NCBI GenBank assembly: GCA_002320455.1
Contig: DCKU01000139.1
Coordinates: forward strand, 4,969 to 17,635
Direction of reading: 5' to 3'
Source: Salinisphaera sp. UBA1666
Lineage (GTDB): Bacteria > Pseudomonadota > Gammaproteobacteria > Nevskiales > Salinisphaeraceae
DNA: 12,667 nucleotides
The notes under the pieces were generated by a model. It was given only the letters and a program-made list of their open reading frames with translations, was not told the DNA's origin and did not search any database. Positions within the stretch are counted from its first letter, which is position 1. Each line of letters opens with the position of its first letter. Made by a program: the position numbers and the translations under genes. Positions 7,227-12,667 of the stretch are shown here, piece after piece.

Positions 7227-8261
7227 TTATTCGAAGTGGCCGCGCCAGCGCTTGACGGCCACCTGGTCCTTGACGAGTTCCAGGACCTCGATCATCGCAT
7301 CCTGGATTTCCGGCGTCGCCTCACCCACGTTCTCGGCCAGGAGACGCTCGATAACACTATCCACGATATTGCCCACCAGTGCATCGAAGTCGCGCGACGT
7401 CAGCCCGGCCACGGCTTCGTCCAAGACGTTGTTGACCGTGTCCTGGATCGCCAGGTCCAGTGCCTCGGAGACGAACCGGCCCAGCATGGGCACCCTTTCG
7501 AGGTTCTTGAGAGCCGGGTTCTGATCCACGGCGCGATTGACCACGTTGGCGATATAGGCCTGGATCTGTTCGCGGTTGTCGCCGTAGGCCGCGGCGATAG
7601 CGTTCTCGGCCTGGCTGCTGACCGCTGCCGTCAGCTGGGCGCGTCTTGGGGCGATCACGTCGTGGACCACACGCCGGGACAAGGTCTGGCCACCCGAGCG
7701 CATTTCGTCCTGGACCCCGCCCAGTACCTTGATGACCACGCGGTCGGAAATCTCCTCCACGATCACGTCGTAATAGACCATGGCCTGGCGATAGAGCCAC
7801 CAGTCGCGAATCTCGATCACGCCGAGACGCTGCAGGCGCATGATGATCGAGATCACACGCAGCACGCGCAGCAGACGCAGCCCGGCCACCGGAATACAGC
7901 CCAGCACGTCGTACCAGTGGGCAAACGGATAGAAATACCAGCGCAGATAGCGCTGCTGAACCACCGCCAGCGCCCAACCGGCCAGCACGTCGGCCACGAA
8001 CAGGCCCACGAACACCAGGTCGATGCTGAAAAAATGCGCGTGGATGGTGCGGTCATACCAAGCCGAAAGACCTGGCAAACCGGCCTGCAGCGCGTTTTCA
8101 ACAAAGCCGATCGAGTACAGCATATCGATCAGGATCAACAACAGGTTGACCGAGACCAGGCCAATCATGGCCAGATCCCAGGCCAGCAGCGCGCGCTCGG
8201 TCTTGGAGCGACGCGTGTCGAGCAGCGCCCCCGGATCGGGCGGAGTGGCGTTATCGCTCAT
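7227..8261 (-). CDS. pore-less voltage-sensor-domain membrane protein
   Basis: A 344-residue protein whose first half is an S1-S4 voltage-sensor domain of the ion-transport superfamily. S1 is about residues 24-49 and S2 about 78-99. S2 has Asp81, Phe88 and Asp91, the same spacing as Shaker Glu283, Phe290 and Glu293. S3 (about 111-126) has Asp118 in a YDVLGCIP context like the Shaker IDIVAIIP segment. S4 (about 127-147) has arginines at 129, 132, 135, 142 and 145. No S5, P-loop or S6 follows. Instead there are about 195 mostly amphipathic, soluble-looking helical residues ending in KRWRGHFE. The ATG at 8261 overlaps the patatin stop (ATGA), so translation is coupled to that gene. Databases may label such proteins ion transporter. 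It could be a proton channel (Hv1-like), a voltage-gated regulator, or a domain that lost its function. The domain assignment is strong, the function unknown. Confidence 0.8.
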   Translation of the reverse strand: MSDNATPPDPGALLDTRRSKTERALLAWDLAMIGLVSVNLLLILIDMLYSIGFVENALQAGLPGLSAWYDRTIHAHFFSIDLVFVGLFVADVLAGWALAVVQQRYLRWYFYPFAHWYDVLGCIPVAGLRLLRVLRVISIIMRLQRLGVIEIRDWWLYRQAMVYYDVIVEEISDRVVIKVLGGVQDEMRSGGQTLSRRVVHDVIAPRRAQLTAAVSSQAENAIAAAYGDNREQIQAYIANVVNRAVDQNPALKNLERVPMLGRFVSEALDLAIQDTVNNVLDEAVAGLTSRDFDALVGNIVDSVIERLLAENVGEATPEIQDAMIEVLELVKDQVAVKRWRGHFE

Positions 8262-9697
8262 GAGACCCCGCAGGCCGCGAGATCGACGGGTTCGAGCATG
8301 GCTTTGGCCTCGGCGAGATGATCGTTCATGGTCTGGTATCCCCATTCCACGGCCAGTGCCAGACCGGCGGCTCCGGGCACGAGATTGATGGGCGACAAGG
8401 TGCGATTGAAACGCACCAGCGTATCGGCATAGACGCGGTTGGTGCGCATCTGGCCCTGTACCAGCGTGGTGATGGGCCAAAGCCAGGCGTTTTTCGGATC
8501 CAGGTGCGGCAGAAAGCAGTCAAAGGCCAGGTAATAGGCGTTGCGGGTCGTGGCCCGCCCGGCGGTCACGCCCTGCCAGGCCGCGCGTGCGGGCACGTTG
8601 TCGGCGATGCCGCCGTCGACGATGGCCGCAAGGCGATGATCGTGCATCAGCTCGGCGAATATCTCACGCGTTACGCCGGCCCGGGGGCTGGGCTCGTATT
8701 GCAGGATCGAGGGTACGGCCGCCGAAAAACCGGCTGCGTCCACGGCGTGGACCGCGCGCGTGTCGCGATCGCGGCCCAGCACAAGCGCTTCGACCATGTC
8801 CGAGCGAAAGAACGTGGTCAGGCGCGACAGGCGCGCAGCCACCCGCACCGGTAGCGGCAGCAGCCGCGCGGCCCGGCTCTCATGGCCCAGCGTGGTGGGC
8901 ACCACCCGCTCGTAGGTTTCTTGCTTCAGGCCGGCCACGATCAGATCCAGCGGGATCTCCATCTCGTCCAGACGCAGCGGTCGTTTGAATTCACCGGTCG
9001 ACAGGCGCTGGTGCAGGGCTGACAGATGCAGATGCAGCAGGCTGGGCGTGCCGAATTCGGCCCGTCGACGCGCCACGGAAAACAGATCGCGATTACGCAG
9101 ACCGGCCGCAAACGCCACGTTTTCCGACAGATCGGTATGGCGTTTCTCGGCCCGCATCAGCCCCAGAATGGCGCCCATGGAGTTGCCCACGATGTAATCC
9201 GGCACCAGCCCGGCATCGTTTAAGCAAGCAAACGCCCCGGCGTAGACATAACCGGCGCCGCCGCCGCCGCCGGCCACGACGACCAACGCACGGTGGGCGA
9301 TCTCGTGATCCAGCATGGCGGGCGTGAACTGGTCGGCGTGTTCGGCCAGAAGCGCGGCCCGCGTCTCGTGGGCCCGTGCGGTGGCCGGGCCGGCGGCATC
9401 GCGGGCATAGGCCAGCTTTTCATCGTCGGTGGCCGGGCTACGAAGCGCATCGTGCAGATGATTGAGCAGCCAGTCGCGCAGGGTCTGAATCGGCCCCGGC
9501 GTCAGAGCGATATGCGCTCCGCCGTCCACGGGCAGGACATGAAGCCGCGCCAGGCCCAGCGCATACCGCAGGCCCGCGTAATCGCCGTGGGTCAAGCCGT
9601 CGGGCTCGGCAAGACGCGCCCGCACCAGCGCCCGCTCCATGCGCTGCAGCGCCAGCCGGCCGCGCTCGTCGGCCTGATCGCTCAGCCGCGCTGCCAT
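8258..9697 (-). CDS. patatin-like phospholipase family protein
   Basis: A 479-residue serine hydrolase of the patatin family, which acts on phospholipid or other acyl esters through a Ser-Asp dyad. The first 135 residues or so are helical and resemble no domain I can name. The patatin core starts with the oxyanion-hole stretch AGGGGGAGYVYAGAF (about 142-156), then the nucleophile elbow GNSMG with Ser173, and the catalytic DGG with Asp361 followed by IADNVP. No signal peptide is seen, so the protein is probably cytoplasmic or at the inner membrane. The frame runs up to 9826 into the exonuclease gene; the ATG at 9697 lies 61 bases past that gene's stop and is the better start, though its ribosome site is weak. 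Its stop overlaps the voltage-sensor start. The hydrolase call is secure; the lipid substrate is unknown. Confidence 0.88.
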   Translation of the reverse strand: MAARLSDQADERGRLALQRMERALVRARLAEPDGLTHGDYAGLRYALGLARLHVLPVDGGAHIALTPGPIQTLRDWLLNHLHDALRSPATDDEKLAYARDAAGPATARAHETRAALLAEHADQFTPAMLDHEIAHRALVVVAGGGGGAGYVYAGAFACLNDAGLVPDYIVGNSMGAILGLMRAEKRHTDLSENVAFAAGLRNRDLFSVARRRAEFGTPSLLHLHLSALHQRLSTGEFKRPLRLDEMEIPLDLIVAGLKQETYERVVPTTLGHESRAARLLPLPVRVAARLSRLTTFFRSDMVEALVLGRDRDTRAVHAVDAAGFSAAVPSILQYEPSPRAGVTREIFAELMHDHRLAAIVDGGIADNVPARAAWQGVTAGRATTRNAYYLAFDCFLPHLDPKNAWLWPITTLVQGQMRTNRVYADTLVRFNRTLSPINLVPGAAGLALAVEWGYQTMNDHLAEAKAMLEPVDLAACGVS

Positions 9698-9758
9698 GAT
9701 CGACTCTGCCGCCGCCCGCGGCCCGGCGCTCGTTTCGACAGGATCGACCCCGAGTCCA

Positions 9759-10763
9759 TCATCCCTCGTCCTCGCCTTCCGGGCCGTCGGCGTAATCGGT
9801 GACCAGCGGGGCCGCATCCAGCCCACCCGCGCGCAGATAGTTGACCAGCACGTCGGTGCGCCCGTGGGTGGCCAGCACCCGACGCGCGCCGGTGGCTCGA
9901 ATGGTATCGATCAGGCCCGGCCAGTCGGCGTGATCGGACAGCACGAAGCCGCGATCGTAGCCGCGTCGGCGTCGGTTTCCGCGGATACGCATCCAGCCCG
10001 AGGCAAATCCGGTGCGATGCTCGCCAAAACGGCGCATCCAGCGCGAACCGGCCGCCGAGGGCGGCGCCATGATCAGGTCGCGCGAGAAGTCGTGGTTTTT
10101 ATCGCACTCGCTGACCGGGCAGGTGTCCAGCATGTCGATGCCGGCGTCGCGATACAGCCGCGTAAGCGGCACCATCGCCCCGTGCAGATATGCGGTGCCC
10201 GTCGTCAGGCGTCCGATTTCAGCCAGCAGCCGCTGGGCCTTGCCCAGGCTGTAGGAAAACACGACGCTGGCGCGCCCGGCCGCGGCATTGTCGGCCCACC
10301 AGGCCACGAGATCCGCGGCCACTTCGTGACACGGCGCCCAACGATAGACCGGCAAGGCGAAGGTGGCCTCGGTGATGAACGTGTCACAGGGCACCACTTC
10401 GAAATCGGCGCAGGTCGGATCGCTATCGCGTTTGTAGTCGCCCGAGGCCACCCAGACCTCGTTGCCATCAGCCACGCGGATCTGGCTCGAGCCCAGCACA
10501 TGGCCGGCCGGATGAAACGAGACCGTGGTATCGCCAAACGTCAAGGCTTCGCCGTAGGCCACGGGCGTGATCGAAATATCGGCACCGAGGCGCTGCTGCA
10601 AAAGCGGCACGCCGGAGTCCTCGGCCCAATAGTGGCCGTGACCGGCCCGGGCGTGATCGGCATGCGCATGGGTAATGAGCGCGCGCTCGACCGGACGCCA
10701 GGGGTCGATATAGAAATCGCCTGCCGCGCAGTATAGGCCGTTGTCTCGTGGTTCAATCAGCAT
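9759..10763 (-). CDS. MBL-fold exonuclease, DNA-ligase-associated type
   Basis: A 334-residue metallo-beta-lactamase/beta-CASP-like nuclease. It matches the family usually annotated as ligase-associated DNA exonuclease, which normally sits next to an ATP-dependent DNA ligase and an Lhr-like helicase. Zinc-binding motifs are HAHADH (His32, His34, Asp36, His37), PAGHVLGS (His88), SGDYKR (Asp109), LSDHADW (Asp277/His278) and THGRTD (His300). The opening, MLIEPRDNGLYCAAGDFYIDP, is typical of the family. The ATG at 10763 has a GGGG stretch 7 bases upstream; the longer frame to 10805 lacks support. It is the first gene of the leftward set that continues with the patatin. No ligase or helicase lies beside it here, as the upstream side is non-coding and then a porin. 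Nuclease activity follows from family, and a DNA-repair role is inferred. Confidence 0.87.
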   Translation of the reverse strand: MLIEPRDNGLYCAAGDFYIDPWRPVERALITHAHADHARAGHGHYWAEDSGVPLLQQRLGADISITPVAYGEALTFGDTTVSFHPAGHVLGSSQIRVADGNEVWVASGDYKRDSDPTCADFEVVPCDTFITEATFALPVYRWAPCHEVAADLVAWWADNAAAGRASVVFSYSLGKAQRLLAEIGRLTTGTAYLHGAMVPLTRLYRDAGIDMLDTCPVSECDKNHDFSRDLIMAPPSAAGSRWMRRFGEHRTGFASGWMRIRGNRRRRGYDRGFVLSDHADWPGLIDTIRATGARRVLATHGRTDVLVNYLRAGGLDAAPLVTDYADGPEGEDEG

Positions 10764-10929
10764 GGCACGCCCCAATGAGCTTGCAGTGCGCGATGTCACG
10801 ATCACCGACGTGGCCGACGTTTCGTCGCGTCTATCGCAACAGACCGGCTCAAGTATTGCATATCAATCACTGCGATCCGCGGCCCCATTCGCAACGATCG
10901 GTCGTTCGCAGCCTCCGGCGGCTATTTAT

Positions 10930-10958
10930 TTCAGTTGTACACAGTTCGGTGGTATGTT
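10930..10958 (+). promoter_or_regulatory. candidate porin promoter
   Basis: TGGTATGTT ending at 10958 resembles an extended -10 element (TG-N-TATGTT). A poor -35 (TTCAGT at 10930-10935) lies 17 bases upstream. If real, it gives a leader of about 200 bases before the porin. This is a weak match read by eye. Confidence 0.3.
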
Positions 10959-11108
10959 CGCGGCGCGGATTAGGGGTCCGCACGTTCGAAAAGGGGATCA
11001 CGCACCACATATGTCTATCCACGCGCCCTACGCGGCAGGCGGGTATGTCCATGGCGTGCCATCCCGGCTATCACGGTTTGGACACGAACCACTCGTGTCG
11101 TCTAACGC

Positions 11109-11140
11109 AATAACAGCCGGCGCATCCCGCCGCTGTTGTT
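11109..11140 (+). promoter_or_regulatory. stable hairpin in the porin leader
   Basis: AATAACAGCCGGCG (11109-11122) pairs with CGCCGCTGTTGTT (11128-11140) around a 5-base loop, with one bulged C and one T-G pair. The stem is flanked by A on the left and T on the right, like a bidirectional terminator. It sits 26 bases before the porin ATG, so it may be an attenuator, an mRNA-stabilising 5' element, or the terminator of an unseen small RNA. Confidence 0.5.
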
Positions 11141-11166
11141 AACGCTCAGGGAGTCAGACAAGGATC

Positions 11167-12636
11167 ATGCGTATTCAACAGGCACGCGCGCTCGGCTTGC
11201 TCATCGCCGGTACGACGCTGGCGGCGACCACGCCCGCCATGGCCCAAAGTGCGGACAGCGAGACGCTGAAGAAACTGCAGGAACAGATTCAGCTGCTGCA
11301 GCAGCAGGTCCAGACCCTGCAGCAGCAGCAGGCCAAGAACACGAACTCGCCCTATCCTGATAACGAGGGCAAGACGACCGCGCTGCAGAACGCGTCCGGT
11401 GACGTGGGTATTGAAGAAGATCCCGGCGCAGAAACCCAGACCGCTCAGACCGAAGGCCAGGACGGTTCGGATACGCGTGAAGCCGATAAAGACATCGCCA
11501 AGGCCGAGAAAGGCCCGGTCAAGAAGCTGGCCGTGGGCGGTGCCGTGGCGGCTAACTACCAGGTCCGCGGCGGTGACACTCAAAATCGTCGTGACGGCGG
11601 CAACCTGAACTTCAACTATTTCGGCGTGAACTTCTCCGGCCAGTACGGCAAGCTCACCTATGCCGCCGAGCAGCGCTTCTCCGAAGTCAACTTCGGGGAT
11701 TCCAGCTATCTGCACTATGGCTGGGGCGCCTACGACTTCAACGACAATCACCAGGTCAAAGTCGGCTACTTCCAGCGCCCCTTCGGCAATATTCCGCTGG
11801 GTTATCAGTCGTTCTGGGGCAACCTGGGCTTTTATACCGGCTTTAACGACAACCAGGCCGGCGGCGCGGGTTATCGCTATACCAACGGGCCCTGGCAGGT
11901 TGATGTGGATTTCTTCAAGAACGCCACGCTCAACCAACCCAGCACCTACGGTGCCAACCCGGTCGATGGCTATGACCAGGTCAACGGCGGCAACGGCCGT
12001 CTGGGCTATACCTTCAACCAGGGCGGCGACAACTCGGTCAACGTCTCGTTGTCGGCCCGCGGTGGCCAATTGGAAGTGGGGGACGGCGCGCCCGGCCAGG
12101 GCACGACCAGCGACTACGGCAACCACTGGGCAGTGGCCGCTGCCACGCATGCCGCACTCGGCAACTGGACCATCGACGGTCAGTTCACCACGTATAAATA
12201 CAACATTCCCGATGGCCGCACCTTTGGCGGTGATCCGCTGCCCACGGACTCTGTCACCTCTCAGGACTACGGCTTCCGTTACCAGATTCCGGCCGAGGGC
12301 AATCTCTACACCGCGGATGTCGGGCGTTCGTGGACGGTGGACAAGTGGACGTTCAACAGCTTCAACATGTACGCCGAATACGGCTATCTGGACGTCACCA
12401 CGCCGGGCGGCACCTTCTCGGCCAGCGTTCCGGGCCAGCCAGGCTTTGGCCAGGTGGGCGACGTACAGCTGGCCACGGTGGGCGCATACGCCAACGCCGG
12501 CCCGTTCTATGTCTGGGCTGACATGATCATGGGCCGCAACGCGGCCATGGCCTTTACCGGCCCCAACAACGGCGACTGGCAGCCGCGCTTCAACCTGGCG
12601 CTGGCCTACTACTTCAGCGCCGACGTGATCGATTAA
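11167..12636 (+). CDS. outer-membrane porin with N-terminal coiled coil
   Basis: A 489-residue outer-membrane protein. A signal peptide covers residues 1-26 (AMA/QS). A Gln-rich coiled coil at 31-57 has perfect 3-4 spacing of Leu34, Leu37, Ile41, Leu44, Val48 and Leu51. A polar, acidic linker (about 58-119) leads into a barrel from about 121, rich in alternating aromatic strands such as LNFNYFGVNFSGQYG, HQVKVGYFQRPFG and FNLALAYYF. The layout recalls trimeric porins with N-terminal coiled coils such as DcaP; these are diffusion pores for small anions or nutrients. The chain ends AYYFSADVID, so the usual terminal Phe is followed by six residues. AAGGA lies only 2 bases before the ATG, with AGGGAG further up, an unusual ribosome-site spacing. 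It appears to be a single-gene unit after the leader hairpin. The porin class is firm, the solute unknown. Confidence 0.85.
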   Translation: MRIQQARALGLLIAGTTLAATTPAMAQSADSETLKKLQEQIQLLQQQVQTLQQQQAKNTNSPYPDNEGKTTALQNASGDVGIEEDPGAETQTAQTEGQDGSDTREADKDIAKAEKGPVKKLAVGGAVAANYQVRGGDTQNRRDGGNLNFNYFGVNFSGQYGKLTYAAEQRFSEVNFGDSSYLHYGWGAYDFNDNHQVKVGYFQRPFGNIPLGYQSFWGNLGFYTGFNDNQAGGAGYRYTNGPWQVDVDFFKNATLNQPSTYGANPVDGYDQVNGGNGRLGYTFNQGGDNSVNVSLSARGGQLEVGDGAPGQGTTSDYGNHWAVAAATHAALGNWTIDGQFTTYKYNIPDGRTFGGDPLPTDSVTSQDYGFRYQIPAEGNLYTADVGRSWTVDKWTFNSFNMYAEYGYLDVTTPGGTFSASVPGQPGFGQVGDVQLATVGAYANAGPFYVWADMIMGRNAAMAFTGPNNGDWQPRFNLALAYYFSADVID

Positions 12637-12667
12637 ACCCGATTACTAGGGCCTGTTGAGGTTTCAT
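12637..12667. other. window end, possible insertion-sequence boundary
   Basis: The porin stop is followed by CTAG and then GGCCTGTTGAGGTTTCAT up to the window edge. The GG-x-CTGTTGA-type sequence looks like terminal inverted repeats of some IS5-type elements, and CTAG fits a YTAR-type target. Only one end would be visible, so this is a suggestion. No terminator hairpin for the porin is seen within the window. Confidence 0.2.

Larger units (their letters stand above)
10764..11166. promoter_or_regulatory. 403-base divergent intergenic region with dyads
   Basis: No credible gene is present; open frames here lack family resemblance and ribosome sites. The region must carry promoters for the exonuclease unit (leftward) and the porin (rightward). 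Dyads seen: a near-palindrome AACGATCGGTCGTT (10893-10906), ATGGC-GT-GCCAT (11051-11062), GACACGA-ACCAC-TCGTGTC (11081-11099), and a long hairpin at 11109-11140. The stretch 10921-10960 is A+T-richer than its surroundings, as expected of a promoter. Confidence 0.6.

Noticed and set aside
7137..8321. 394-residue plus-strand frame rich in His, Gln and Asp
   Set aside because: It lies antisense to the voltage-sensor gene, and its composition is that expected of a shadow frame.
9698..9826. 43-residue N-terminal extension of the patatin
   Set aside because: It would overlap the end of the exonuclease gene and has no family-like sequence; the ATG at 9697 is more economical.
10741..11142. Two overlapping plus-strand frames (133 and 121 residues) in the porin upstream region
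   Set aside because: They overlap the exonuclease start, show no ribosome site, and have Ser/Arg/His-rich translations without family resemblance.
11278..11336. CAG-rich tract resembling a trinucleotide repeat
   Set aside because: It encodes the Gln-rich heptads of the porin coiled coil and is interrupted by other codons, so it is explained by protein structure.
11146..12150. 334-residue minus-strand frame under the porin
   Set aside because: The Val/Ala/Gly-rich translation reads like the reverse complement of porin codons. The porin has a signal peptide, coiled coil and barrel strands.

Overview
The window is a gene-dense, GC-rich stretch of a Gram-negative chromosome with twelve credible protein genes and no RNA gene, CRISPR array or complete mobile element that I can support. 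Outer-membrane porin, lipoprotein and periplasmic murein enzymes show a diderm bacterium. The adjacency of an LdtD-type L,D-transpeptidase and a MepK-type peptidase, as in Escherichia coli, points to a gammaproteobacterium. The overall style resembles halophilic lineages such as Salinisphaera, but that is inference and no marker gene proves it.

Left part (38-2606, all minus strand): an isoprenylcysteine-methyltransferase-like membrane protein, a TesB-type acyl-CoA thioesterase II, and two small PaaI-like hotdog thioesterases whose reading frames overlap by ATGA. Transcription runs leftwards from about 2606. Hairpins lie between the small thioesterase pair and tesB, and between tesB and the methyltransferase gene, so these may be two or three transcription units.

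Middle part (2708-6019, plus strand): a divergent unit of three genes. A stand-alone LON substrate-binding-domain protein is followed 25 bases later by a YcbB/LdtD-like L,D-transpeptidase. A MepK-like M15 peptidase overlaps the transpeptidase stop by ATGA. The last two would make and cut 3-3 cross-links in peptidoglycan. The peptidase carries an unusual Asp/Asn/Gly-rich, EF-hand/dockerin-like loop between its zinc-binding motifs.

Right-middle part (6054-10763, minus strand): reading leftwards from 10763, an MBL-fold exonuclease of the DNA-ligase-associated type, a patatin-like lipid hydrolase, a membrane protein with a complete voltage-sensor domain but no pore (overlapping the patatin stop by ATGA), and an acidic lipoprotein with two DUF302-like repeats. 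The patatin/voltage-sensor pair is the most unusual item: a voltage sensor without a channel, translationally coupled to a putative phospholipase.

Right end (10764-12667): a 403-base non-coding region with several dyads and a strong leader hairpin, then a coiled-coil-bearing outer-membrane porin on the plus strand. The last bases after the porin may be the start of an insertion sequence, but the window stops too early to tell.
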